Shown piece after piece: positions 51,831-63,840 of a DNA stretch of 64,000 bases. Under the pieces are notes generated by a model. The model was not told the DNA's origin. It worked only from the letters and a program-made list of their open reading frames with translations, and searched no databases. Numbering within the stretch: the stretch's first letter is position 1; every line of letters starts with the position of its first letter. Source of the stretch: Ptychodera flava (Eukaryota > Hemichordata > Enteropneusta > Ptychoderidae); assembly GCF_041260155.1 (NCBI RefSeq), contig NC_091944.1, positions 28,090,332 through 28,154,331 of the forward strand, read 5' to 3'. Made by a program: the position numbers and the translations under genes.

Positions 51831-53395
51831 ATGCTTAAGCCATATTTGGATAGGGATAATCCTACTATAACTCAGCCTGTCAGTGCAGTCAGTTCAAACC
51901 ATTATGAAGATAGTGATACTGAAACTGACTTGAGTGAAAATACTCTAAACTCAAAGCTGGGCTCGGTCAAGCTTCAGAACTCAGAAATCCTGGAGAAGCT
52001 GGAGTCTACAAAGTTGGCACACCTCCAGCCAGAACAACAACAACAGGTGAAAGAACTGCTCCATGAATATAAACACCTGTTTCAAGATGTTCCAACGAGA
52101 ACGAACGTCATCTATCACGACGTTGATGTTGGGGACAGTAAGCCTGTAAAACAACATCCATACAGACTGAATCCAACAAAAGCGAAATATCTCCAGGAAG
52201 AAGTCAAATACCTGCTGGACAATGACTTATTGAACCCAGTAAAAGTAACTGGAGTTCGCCGTGCATACTTGTTCCCAAATCAGATCACAGTTATCGTATG
52301 TGCACGGACTTTAGGAAGGTCAACGCTTTAACAAAGACAGACACTTTCCCAATCCCGAGGATTGATGACTGCATCGACCAAGTGGGAAAAGCCAAGTATG
52401 TGACGAAATTTGACCTACTGAAGGGATTTTGGCAAGTCCCTCTGACGGATCGTGCTCGTGAAATATCCGCCTTTGTTACACCAGACGGATTGTTCCAGTA
52501 CAAGGTGATGCCATTCGGAATGAAGAACTCTCCGGCAACGTTCCAACGGATGATCAACGACGTCATATCCGGGCTAGACAGATGTGCAGCTTACGTTGAC
52601 GACGTCGTCCTGTATAGTGACACCTGGGAGGAACACATCAAGCTCATGCGGAAGTTCTTTGAGAGACTGAGTAAAGCAATGTTGACTGTCAACCTTGCCA
52701 AATCTGAGTTTGGCTGGGCAAGGGTGACTTACCTCGGACATACTGTAGGACAGGGTGAGGTAAAACCTGTTGATGCCAAAATCAGTGCCATTTCAAGTTT
52801 TCCCATACCAAACTGCAAACGACAACTGATGCGCTTTCTCGGTATGGCTGGTTACTACAGAAAATTCTGTCCAAATTTCTCCACAATTACTGAGCCTTTG
52901 ACTAACTTACTTAAAAAGAAAGTAAACTTTGTTTGGTCAGAGCAATGCCAACAGGCATTTGATACACTTAAAGCCATACTTCAAAGTGCTCCAGTCTTGT
53001 CTGCACCAGATTTCAGTTTGCCATTCAAATTAGCTGTAGATGCTAGTGATACGGCTGCTGGTGCTGTTTTATTGCAAGAGGATAGTCATGGTGTAGATCA
53101 TCCTGTTTGCTATTTTTCACGCAAATTTAACAAATCCCAGAGAAACTACTCTACAATTGAAAAAGAGTGTTTATCTTTGATATTAGCTTTACAGCATTTT
53201 GAAGTTTATGTTACTTCTTCAAATCAGCCAATAGTGGTTTATATTGATCACAACCCTCTTGTTTTTCTGCAGAAATTTAAAGGCAAAAATCAGAGATTGC
53301 TAAGATGGAGTTTAATGTTACAGGAGTTTAATCTTGATATTAGACATATCAAAGGCAGAGACAATTTAATTGCAGACTGTCTCTCTCGTATTTAG
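51831..53395 (+). pseudogene. pol: Reverse transcriptase and RNase H of the Gmr1-like element
   Basis: The start is a linker, then RT with KQHPYRLNPTKAKYLQEEV. A frameshift near 52236 splits the frame. The second frame from 52298 carries CTDFRKVNALT, FDLLKGFWQVPL, MPFGMKNSPATFQRMI and the catalytic YVDD at 52592-52603, then the gypsy-type thumb. RNase H follows: LAVDASDTAAGAVLLQ, YSTIEKECLSLILAL and VYIDHNPL. It ends with TAG at 53393-53395. RT sequence is gypsy-like although its position is after integrase. Confidence 0.92.
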
Positions 53396-53506
53396 AGTTT
53401 ATTGTTGTTCACTTTCAAGAAGTTTTACTTTAAAAAAAAAAATTGAGTACTTAAATCTTTTTCAAGATTACATTTGCAAAAGAAAGATTTTTCTTTGAAA
53501 AATTTT

Positions 53507-53527
53507 TCTTTTTTTGAAGAGGGGGTG
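53507..53527 (+). other. Polypurine tract
   Basis: The run ending GAAGAGGGGG lies two bases before the 3' LTR (TG intervenes). It would prime plus-strand DNA synthesis. Confidence 0.75.
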
Positions 53528-54108
53528 TGTTATGTAGGTCATTTCCCCCCACACTCATCATGACCTGAGTTCAATTAGTCTAGAACATTCTCAAGGTCAC
53601 TGCCCTTAATTACCTCACAACCTTGAATTCAATTAGTCATGTTTGGAATGTTCTGGAAAGTTAATTAGTTGTGTAAGGGAGATAATTTTAGAACAGTAAT
53701 TAGCATGTCAATAAAAGTTCTAGATTGTTCTTATATGCTTATGTAAACACATGAGTATAAATACTGGGACAGCAGGCTTGCAGTCAGACTTTTGGGATCG
53801 TGTCTCTTGTGTGTTACTAAACTCCAGCAGTAGTCATTCTCAAGACTTTTCAAGACCTTCACTGCCAACGCTGGATTTATACTGTGGACTTTGTGCAGCT
53901 TCAAGCCTGCAAGGACTGTTCATTCATCCAACTGACTGTTACAACTCTGAGACTGGAGCTTTGCCGTCCCAGCTGAGATAAGTAGTCTGTACACTTTTAA
54001 AGCTTGTACTCTATCCCTGACTTAGCAATAGTTTTATTTTCGTAATAAATTTTGTTTAAACGTTAACTGCTGAGTTCACCCTTTTGTTCGTTTTCTCTGC
54101 ACGTAACA
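53528..54108 (+). repeat. 3' LTR
   Basis: 581 bp, same TG...CA ends as the 5' LTR. Differences seen: AATTACC for AATGACC, GTTAATT for GTTGATT, GGGAG for GAGAG, one extra C near 53970 and one missing T near 54027. Confidence 0.93.
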
Positions 54109-54393
54109 AGCTCTAGAAACAAAAGTTTATGAACAAGCTACCTAAAGGCCGATATAGCTATTTTAAAGTGAGCTTTTCTAAACATCACTAAAATTAGGGA
54201 GTGAGTTGAAACGTTTTGACCAAAAATGAGAAAAGAGCCCCAAGAATTTGGCTACCGCGGTCGGATACCAATGGACAAGCCCAAATTTTTTTATATGCAA
54301 ATGTAATCATCATTAAGAAAAAAACTGACTCGGGTCATCCCATGTGTCTACATGCAATATTACATGCAGATTTGTAAAGAACGAGCACTTTAA

Positions 54394-54743
54394 GGTAGAA
54401 CGCACCTCGGGGACAGATATTCGGGCCTTCAAGTTTTATCAATTTTCTTCTGACCTACCACTTGTAGGGGCTCATTTTGAAGCTCTTGGCGAAAGAAAAG
54501 TTTTCACCGTCTTAGTTTTTCGAAAATCGAAAATTTTATTTTTCCCATAGAATTAACACAGGGATGGCGGCCATTTTGAATTTCAAATATCGAGAAATCG
54601 CAAGTTATTCGTCTCTCTTGTGCCAAAGTTTGCACGGTAACCCCTGATTTTTATTCTTGCTTCGGTAAGAGAATGGTTGAAAGTTTCACTGAGGAAAGTT
54701 TGAGCAAAAGTTTAAATCTTTCACTTTGGAGGTGCATATTACC
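54394..54743. mobile_element. 350 bp MITE at a TTAA target (piggyBac-like)
   Basis: TTAA precedes and follows it (54390-54393 and 54744-54747). The ends GGTAGAACGCACCT and AGGTGCATATTACC are partly inverted complements. In unit 1 the matching place near 31478-31485 has only one TTAA and no insert. TTAA targeting is typical of piggyBac elements (family knowledge). Older relatives lie at about 5995-6180, 33480-33820 and 56040-56360. Confidence 0.85.
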
Positions 54744-55300
54744 TTAAGAAAAGCGTGTTTTGGGAGAAAATTGAGAAAAAACATGAGGTTTAAATTCTCA
54801 AAAATTTAAATGGCACAATTTATACAAATTTATGCACAACTTAATTGGAACACCCCTAAGGAACCAAACATTCTATTTCAAAATTGAATGACAGGTAAGA
54901 AAACAAAGTTTTGACAAAATATAAATAAAACTACTAGTCGCGAAATTCGAATATGCAAATCCCTTTTTTTACAAAACTGGGGAATAGTGCTTCCATGGCC
55001 GGAGGAGAACAACAAGCCCAAACGAAAGACAAAGAGCATCTCTGCTTACGAGGCCGTTGTTTGTATGTCTATGTGTTACTGTATGTTAGAAGTCTCTCCG
55101 TCGCTTACGCTTCTGACGCTTTTCGGTGTTTGTTTGGTCTCATTCTGCTTTCTTTTCTTTCCTCTTGTCTGCCCTTTCTGGCTTCGTAGCTTCTCACCAT
55201 CATCATACGCATTTTTGCATTATTTCGCACCTGCCACGAGATATGCGCTTTTAGTCTGGTTGCCAGGTGTGTGCTTTGTCTGTCCATACTTCGTTGTACT

Positions 55301-55402
<102 letters not shown>

Positions 55403-56923
55403 AATCAGAAAAGCAACAATAGTTACTACAATTACTATGTATTTCGCTGAAATTATGAAACAATTGACGAAAACGTAAGCCTGTTTGCAGTCAACAAAGC
55501 ACGAGGTCGGGCAATTTCACGACCCCCTAACTGAAAAAGTACGAAAGCGATCACCTTATCTGTTTATTTTTATTGTTAAAATATATCAAAGCACAACATA
55601 TGCGAAAATCGGAACATTACAATATTCCCTGACAAGGCTTAGGCATGCTTTTCTCTGAAATAATCCCAAATGATAAAAGACCGGTCTGTAGTTACAAATG
55701 CATGGGATATGGATACTACAGGACCGCCAAACTTAACAAGTGGGACGGGAAACCACCGTTTTCTGTTTAATTTTGCTTTGCAAAATTGATCACAGCACAA
55801 CATATGCAAAAATCAGATGACTGTATTCTCTCAAGTTTTGGGCATGCTCTTTGTGAAATCAACACTTAATGCCCGTTTGTCGCTGAAAAAATATGGGGTA
55901 GGACCCCCTAAATCAAACGACAGGGCCACCCCCTTCTTTTTCTCTTTATTTTTGATGACTTTATTGATCAGAGCATTACAAATGTAAAAATCAGAAAAGA
56001 TAAAATACTTTTAATTTTGAGGCAACCCCCATAGTTTTATAGAATGCGCCTGGGGGACAGATATTCAGACTCTCAATTTATTACTATTATTTACTGGCGC
56101 TCATTTTGAGGCTCTTGCAGTAAGGAAACTTTTCGCCGTCTTAGTTTCATTTTTCCGCACACAGTTAAGATAGGGTTGGCGGCCACTTTGAATTTCAAAT
56201 ATCGGTAAATGTTGGGTAATTTGCTTCTCCACTGTACCAAAGTTTGCACGGTGACCCTTGGTTTTTCTTCTTTGGTAAGAGAATGGTTGATCGTTTCATT
56301 GAGGAATTTTTGAGCAAAAGTTTAAGTTTTTCACTTTCGATGCGCATACTCTTACCTTAATACACACAGCAGCTAAGACAGCTGCTGAGAGTCGCTGTAT
56401 GGTACCGCATACATGCATTGTAAACATTTTCCGTGAAACTTTAACAGACTTACAAACACTAATGGATAAGTTTGAAATTCCTGACAGTTGGACATTGTCC
56501 GTTGAGGTACACATTAAGAATATCTGTGAAATTTCTATACCGTTGTTTCCAGTGTGTCTCGTTTTGCTCTTAGGCCTAATCACACACAATGACATAACTG
56601 TCTACACACAAACACTAAGAACCAGTGTTTATGTACACACACGAATCAAGGCATCTGTGGGAACATACATGTAAAATCAGAAAGCAATACGACCAGAAAT
56701 TTCAGAAAAGGTGTTTCAACTAAACACAAGGACTTCGGTTTCAAATATCGACAAAAGCAAATTTAACATCATTTGAACAAACCTTAATCAGATCACACTA
56801 AGTCTGATAAACCTATTTCGCAAACTATTCTTCTCTAGCTATGGATATTTCAAACGTGCTTGCCTATCTGATATTTTAATTCTTTAAGTGGACTTTCGTA
56901 TCATGGTTGGTGACATTATGTAA

Positions 56924-59900
56924 CTATTTTTTAAAGATCACAATGTCTTCCTCGTCCGAGTCAAGAATTAATTGACCATCTTTTACATAACAATGTGCCC
57001 GAAAGAATGCCATAAAGTCACTCAGCACACCCTCTTTAACATGTTTTCTAAAATCAACAACTTGAACCAAAAAGTCAAGCAACATATTTCCATCTTTCGA
57101 GTCTTCTTTGAAACATTCATCGACCGAGCAGTAGCTCTTCCTGTACCTAGTGTGGATTTCTATGTCAGGGAGTCTTCGTTGAATCATACGGCGAAGGGAG
57201 GCTGATCCTGGACATTCGCGCGTTCCAGGGTTTATTTCCATTGCCTTGGCATTAACCTGCTCTTGAGGACCTTGAAATAAAGAAGAAATGACCAACGCCA
57301 TATTTATGTTTTAACCACTGATACAGGAACCGTTCCTTGCATGATAGAATTACAAATGAGAAAGTGGTGCTATGTTGCGTTACCTTTTAATGTGCGATAT
57401 TATTACACATTTACCGTCGACAACAACAGAATACGTATTCCAGGGCCTGCCGAAGCAGTCAGCTTCCAATTCAAGCACGCAAAGCCTGGTACCTTTGGCG
57501 GATGGCTCTACGCACTCACTTTTGGACCGTCTCAAAGGGCCCATGGGACGATCGTTAGAAAGTAACTCGCGATATGTACATCTAGATCTCGCCTCGTATT
57601 GGTGTCGGAAATTGGGAGAAAAAATGTTCTGCCATTGTAGGAAAATAATTAAAATACCCTAAAAGATGCACTTAGAGCTGCATGTAGCTCTCTGCTCCGC
57701 CTAAAGTGATATGTTGTACTTATGTCCTCATGTATACTTGACTGTATTTAAGTAATATCCATATAGTACTTCACTTCCTTGCCGTGCGCATGCACTACAT
57801 TTCTTTGTAGAACGTCGATTCCACGTCAGGTAATATCCACACAGTCCTCACTCTTTTAGATCTTGAATATCTGCCAAATTCTTTAAACTCCTTCCATGTT
57901 AGGTGCATATGCACTTTATTATATGCCTCAATGTGAGTGCATATCAGTGCATTGATTTCAATAGGAACATCCGGGGAGTTAGCGGGCGTGTGAACGATGT
58001 ACTGACCGGTTTCCATAGTAACCCGGTCCGGTGAAGACCTTTGACGTGTTCGACGTCAAAGTAGACGCATAATGCTAAATGTAAAATATCCTCGTCGGGC
58101 AAATTGTCACCTGCTCTCGGGCACATCAGGCAATAATATATAACATTGCTGTTTACAAATAATTATTACACTTTTGAGACAAAATAGTCCGACATAGCAC
58201 TCAGCATTAGATGACCCTTTCAAAACTTCATAATTTTTTCTTGTAATGTTTGAAATATGTTTCTGTTTTGCTGTATCTGATTAAAATGTCTTCTTTTGCT
58301 CTTTTTTCAAAACAAAATAGGTACCATCCTCACCTTTTTATGGACGCTGATACCGCGACAAATGTTGTAGCCACACTATTTGCTAGATAAGACTGAATAC
58401 AAAGTATGTATTGCTGCACTTTACCTTCACCTCAATTATGATGGTGTGTGAGCGACCAATCACCAAGCACTCAATTTCAAAGAGGAAAACTGACCCGATT
58501 ATTCGGCAAATTCATCAGCAATCAACCACAAAATATCTTGAACACACACTGACACAGACACAGAAACAAACGATTTTACAGAAAATCGACTTATCCCTAA
58601 AATTTCAGAATACAAATGAACGACCTCCCTCTGCTTATCATCAGACGCAAATTGAACTGCACCAACAGGTAATTACAGACTAGCAAATTTCTGATATAAT
58701 GGGTAAAAATATGCTCTAAAAGATAACTTATTTTCAGCATATTTTGTCAATCTGAACATTTATGGGTAGTCTGGCCAAGTTTTCTACAGAAGAAAGAGAG
58801 CAGTATGTTAAGCTGAACTCTTTGTTTATCACTTACAATAAAATGAGCAATAGGTGTACAACTTCTATCACAATGGCAGCGTTTCGTGTTGCTACCTACC
58901 TACCTACCTACATACCTACCTACCGACATACATACATACATACATACATACATACATACATACATACATACATACATACATACACACACATACTCATCCA
59001 AGATCAAGATACATTATTTGCGCACTAAAGATATGCTTACCAGCAACCATGGTGTTAACCAGGATTCCCCTGTTTCCGAGTATATCGTAAAGATCAGCGA
59101 ATATACTTCCATGGTCTGTAAACTGATATGCACTGTGTATTGTGTGAATAATATCGAAGTTGACCTTGACTTGAGCTTTTTTTGCCTCTTTCAGGTAATT
59201 TTCAATCGTAGTTTGGTTGAACTCAAAGTTTACACTTTTCCAGTCTCCCTGTTCCTGCTTCGATGCAACTAGTGATTTGAACTTTTCTATTTCAGCTGCA
59301 TCAGGTTCCACTACGATGTAGTTGATGTGAAACTGCTTGTTGGTCATCAAATCAATGACTGGAACGTCAGCATCGCCTGTGTAGTAGCAAAATGCCGAAA
59401 TTTGTTTCCACATTGAATCAGTATCGTGAAACAAGACGAGAAACAAACTAACACCAGTATTAGTTGAATGGCATTTGTCCCAATGTGTGTGTGTGCGTCG
59501 TCATTCAATTACGTTTGCTTAGTTATAGGGAACTTCTAAGAAAGGGCAGTCGATTGTGAGAAACTGTAACCATTATTGATTGTGCATACAACTGTTAATA
59601 TGATAGTCCGACATTTTAAATATACTGAAAATTTGGAAGGCAAAATAATAGTTGTTCAAAACTTTCCTCTTTTTACGATTTGAAAATCGTCAAGCACTTG
59701 TCTTCCCCTCACCATGATATCCGCCAGGAAATCTCCTTCTACCCCATAAAGATATTGCAACAGGTCTTCTCTACTACAAACGTTCCCACTGCCATCTCTA
59801 AATTTGCCGTATGCTTACTTTCCCAATTTGCGACTTCGTCGACATTCGAAATGAACGCCCGCTGAACCGATTCCACACGCTAATAGGGAAAAGAGGCCAG

Positions 59901-60711
59901 TACAGTAACCACTTACGAACAACTTTTGGCAGAACCATCTTTGTTGGTGACCGCAACCTCACTTGGTAAATGCGCACATAGTCTGGTTCAACTACGCACT
60001 GTTTATTTGGAACACGATTGGAACTAATTTGGGATAATTGCATCTTCACATTTTTTAAATTTCTCAAAAAATTTAGGTGCCTTATAGCTGAATGTGGCAA
60101 TATTACAAATTACTCATAAAAACAAGTGTATAACTTAAAAAGAAAAGCAGATGAGCTTACATTTGCAGATTAAACCGAGACATTACTTCAATATCCAATT
60201 ATCCCAACTTAGTTCCAATCGTGCTTTGGCAGAAGTTAAGTTGCATACGGGATGAACAAATTCGGAGGCATTTGATTAGGCGTTTCGTTCTGTGTCTGCA
60301 AATATGGGTGTGCATTTAACTCAACGAATTCTCGGATTTAACATTCTCACAGAAGCATGTTCTTTGATCGATTAAATGTTTCCTATATCTCCATTATAAT
60401 CTACTTACACATATTGTAAAATATCTATGCTCTGTTTGTACATTCTTTCAAACCGAGTAACATGTCTGAAATCCGCCCTAACTTTATCAAAACGGTGAAA
60501 TACCTTCCATATATTAACATTACCTACCGTTCCCTGTCCCGATGGCTAGTACCTGCAATGAATCTTTCTTGACCTGCAGTTTATCAAAGATATCTTTGAA
60601 ATCTACCTGTCGCTCATGCAAGTAGTGAAAGCAGTACTTCTTGTAAGTGCAAAGTCTGTTGTAATATTCCTTTGGATGGTGCTTCAATATTTTAACTTCT
60701 TCCATTCTAAC
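56924..60711 (-). CDS. HNMT-like: HNMT-like AdoMet methyltransferase copy C, intact
   Basis: Minus-strand exons 60711-60528 (ATG at 60705), 59376-59041, 57913-57852 and 57244-56924. From ATG to stop they total 897 nt, 298 residues, close to the usual 292 of vertebrate HNMT; phases are 1, 1 and 0. Residues 56-61 are the AdoMet motif GTGNGD; Glu83 (VVEP) fits the ribose-binding acid; the C-terminus DSDEEDIVIFKK matches the last HNMT strand. Human HNMT binds histamine with Glu28, Gln143 and Asn283 (known); here the aligned residues are Glu31, His140 and Ser288, so the substrate may be another amine. The last-exon acceptor was chosen as CCAAG before GCAATGG to keep phase; an upstream CAAG has the better pyrimidine tract but breaks the frame. 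The exon 3 acceptor is weak because foreign sequence abuts it. Likely cytosolic. Confidence 0.78.
57784..57802 (-). other. Truncated second exon 3 start in copy C
   Basis: On the minus strand, AAATGTAG and TGCATGCGCAC repeat the acceptor and first bases of exon 3 as seen in copy B (AATGTAG then TGCATACGCAC), but the WKEF codons do not follow. It looks like a decayed original exon 3 beside the working one at 57913-57852. Confidence 0.45.
57914..58135 (-). repeat. Inserted copy of HNMT upstream sequence beside exon 3
   Basis: This segment of copy C matches the sequence just 5' of exon 1 in copy B (38448-38610) and in copy C itself (about 60768-60920). On the minus strand it reads open in frame with exon 3 from METGQYIVHTPANSPDV through WKEF, while the upstream copies are broken by an extra base after VHT or VHA. 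It replaces the acceptor region that copy B has. Confidence 0.65.
58895..58985. repeat. (TACC)n-(TACA)n microsatellite in copy C intron
   Basis: About seven TACC-type units, then about 16 TACA units, at the same intron position as in copies A and B. Confidence 0.95.
60013..60223. mobile_element. 211 bp MITE, intact copy
   Basis: Inverted ends of about 30 bp: CACGATTGGAACTAATTTGG on the left; the right end, inverted, reads CACGATTGGAACTAAGTTGG. The centre is AT-rich with no frame. A lone left end of the same family is at about 62134. Confidence 0.8.
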
Positions 60712-62639
60712 CTGGAAAGGAAAATATGCTGAGCCATTCAGAATCAGGAAATTATCACGATTATTACATGCCTCGATGTGAGTGCAAATCAGTGCGTTGA
60801 TTTGAATAGGAACGTCAGGGGAGTTAGCGGGCCGCGTGAACGATGTACTGACCGGTTTCCATAGTTATCCGGTCCGGTGAAGCCCTTCGACGTTTCGAGG
60901 TCAAAGAGGTGTTAATATTGGCCTGGATTACGCGCCATAGGACGCTTAAAGGACCAGTAATGCCAACATTTGACTCATAATTTTTTTCATTACTTTTGTT
61001 TTAAATGTCAATCAAAATTTACAAGATCCTGCTCTTCTTACAGATTTCGTATGCATTGTATACTGTGTCTCGGAAGATTTCAAAAAATTCTTCATAACTT
61101 GTGCTGCAGCCAATTTCACCGATTACAACCATCATCCTCTTCCTCGGCAAAAATCTCTGAGTCTGATATGTCACTGTCACTGCACCATAATACTATCTGA
61201 AGGATACTTTACTCGATAGTACATACACATATTTTACATTTATCTTTAAGAGTTATAATACAAAAATAAATTTATGTATTTCTTCCTTATTGCTAATTGA
61301 CATGAAAAAAAAAGTCATTGAAACTTTTATTTATATTCCAGCCTTTGTATTTATTTAGACGGATAAGTTTTGTAAGCTTACAACTCTTTCCTGACAACTA
61401 GCTAGATATCAATAGTAGTGCTATGTAACAGCACTGAGAGCGAAACTTTTATTGTAAGCCAAGTTTCAGCACAGGGTACCCAGACATCTGGTTGTTGTTG
61501 TTTGTATTGTTATGCGTATTAGTCATGTTTTTGTTGACCAATAAAATTCATCGAACATGTTGTGTTGTTGTTGTTGTTGGTGGTGGTTCAAACGTAACGT
61601 GGATGTCATTAGCTTAAGGAACGCTACAAGGACACTGTCATTATTTGAACCGATGAAACTCTCTGAAACGATTTTGAAAAGACTGCCCTAATTGAGTATT
61701 TTCTGTATATTAATGTTTTTGAATAGGATCGAAAAATTCTTTAATCGGGTAGAAATGTACAACATCTCTCTGAACATAGACGTTTCACATAGGATTTTAC
61801 ATATATAAATATTTTTGACATATACTATGTGTCGGACATAGGGGTGTAGATACATAAGGGTTGGAACATTGAAAATAAATCAGTCACAGAATCTATAGGC
61901 ATCATGGCCCAATGAATGGGCAGACTTTCATCTATTTTCAATATTTTCACACAAAGTAGACATTCAAGTATATTGCTGCATATACATTACTAGCAATCGC
62001 TTTGATTTTGTGAGGAGGGTCAAAATCTGCAACAGAACCGGAGCAGCTGTCAATCTAATCATGGCGCAGCATGTGCGGGGATAAGATCGACAGGGGATAA
62101 AAGCTGGGTCGGTTCACATTTTCGTGGATCCTACACGATTGGAACTAATTTGGGATAATTGGATGGTGAATTAAAGAGGCACTCCAACTTGGTAAAATTT
62201 TTAAAACACATTTTTTAATGCCAACGGTCGATATTTGACGTGGCGACTCCGCGCGGATCGCGAGATATCGATAAAAACATGTCATTTCCCGAGCGTATTT
62301 TTCACATCCCGAAGTTTTACGATCGTTTCTGGTTATGATTCGAAATCCCCCGAAAGTGTGTTGTTGTGCTGATTGACGATATTCTAGGGAGTCCAAAAAC
62401 GTTCGAATGACGCAATTAATTTACCTCCTACTGCGATGACGTTATATACATCATGATCAATGCCCTTACCTCAGGTATTTTTTTTTAAACTTCTCCTTAG
62501 TTTTTGTTGTTTTCATTATTCTCAATCAGTTGTATAAGATTTTTAAACAATACCACATAGATATCCGTTTTTACGTGTAAAATATTAGTGGCCTCTGATG
62601 ACTACATTTTGTCGTCTGCCACTCAGTTACGCGTGGTTC

Positions 62640-62708
62640 GATACATAGCGGCCGCCGCGTGTGGTACGCGCGCATACCACGCGGCGACCACTATGCATGC
62701 TATGTATC
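62640..62708. repeat. GC-rich imperfect palindrome
   Basis: GATACATAG...CTATGTATC enclose GCCGCGTGTGGTACGCG and CGCATACCACGCGGC, giving a strong stem rich in CpG in AT-rich DNA. Confidence 0.8.
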
Positions 62709-62936
62709 AACTGCACGTATCTGTCATGTGCTAGTCACCTAAGCGAATTTTGGTGGAATCAGCAAACTTTGTTTTTTGGGTCTTTTTGCCGAGTCAGTAA
62801 GACTCGGCTTTCTCCCACGGGACATGACCGATTACCGACGCCAGTGGTACCACAAGGTCCGGCGAGCAATATTTGTCTACAAATTATGAATATGATCAAT
62901 AAATGTCTTGTATTAAACTTTTTTTCATTATACGCC

Positions 62937-62991
62937 TTACCTGTGTCATGGATGTAAAAAATAGTCTATTTTTTACATCCTTACCTGTGTC
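62937..62991. repeat. Short perfect hairpin flanked by 11 bp direct repeats
   Basis: GGATGTAAAAAATAG, one T, then its exact complement (62950-62980), flanked on both sides by TTACCTGTGTC (62937-62947 and 62981-62991). Confidence 0.85.
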
Positions 62992-63840
62992 TAGTGTGTG
63001 CCTATTACTTTACCCTAGCTATCTGTGGATAGTATTTCAAAGAAAACAGTCTATATCTGTTAATTGCCCTCCCTAATCCCCTTTATTAATTTGTTCTGCC
63101 GATCGCCAACGCGGGGGCTTATCGCCCTGACCAAATACCTCGTTAGCAGTTCATAAGGTAGTAGCTCGCTGCGGATCATTTATTTCACGATGATGTCACA
63201 GCAAAATCTCAGACAAATCAATGTATTTTCATCAAAACATGTCTCCAGCTACAATGATTTTACTTTGGTCACATCAGACAGTTGATATTTTAGAAAGGTG
63301 GAGGCTTGCAAAGAATCAAAAGAAAAAGTATTGTGTTTCATAACATCGACAACGAAAAGAACTCTTGTCAAATGCGTAATTTGCAGATCCGAGTTGCTTT
63401 CATTGACATGAGAGTTTTCCTAGTGATAGTATTGGTTTTTTTATTCGTGTTCATTCTCACGCCCGATGGCTTTCCTTCACGATAAATCTCTGCAAAGCAA
63501 TTTACTTGTGGCCAACTTGAGCCTGATTCTAAAAAATCCAACATGATCCTTTCTGTTTTGCGGATCAGACACGAGTAGGCATATCACTGTCAAGCCATTG
63601 GCAGTGGAACTGGTCTTCCACTACACTGTCTTTACGTGTAGTCAAATCTTAAACAGACAGACGAGTTCATTTCGACCCCAGAAACATTCTTGATTTTTTT
63701 AGAAATGTTCTCTAGATTTAATCATGATTTAATCATCCCGACTTTGCACAATCGGGACAAACACTGAAATTACTTCATACGGTAATTTTAGTGTTTGTGC
63801 CTTAGTAGTGTTTTAGTTGTGTCTATTTTTTACATCCATG
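62947..63840. mobile_element. Possible 0.9 kb element with 20 bp inverted ends
   Basis: CATGGATGTAAAAAATAGTC at 62947 is mirrored by GACTATTTTTTACATCCATG-type sequence at 63821-63840 (GTCTATTTTTTACATCCATG). No coding frame lies between. A hairpin ACAAACACTGAAATTAC/GTAATTTTAGTGTTTGT sits inside at 63757-63798. Confidence 0.4.

Larger units (their letters stand above)
47906..54108 (+). mobile_element. Gmr1-like Ty3/gypsy LTR retrotransposon
   Basis: Complete 6.2 kb element: 581 bp LTRs starting TGTTATG and ending GTAACA, AGCT flanking both ends (47902-47905 and 54109-54112), a tRNA-Pro primer site and a polypurine tract before the 3' LTR. Domain order along the plus strand is gag with CCHC knuckle, aspartic protease, integrase, reverse transcriptase, RNase H. 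Integrase before reverse transcriptase, with gypsy-type RT sequence, is the hallmark of the Gmr1 group first described in deuterostomes (Goodwin and Poulter). LTRs differ by three substitutions and two one-base indels, so insertion is recent. The coding region has about seven frameshifts and no other stops, so this copy is not expected to work as written. Confidence 0.92.
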
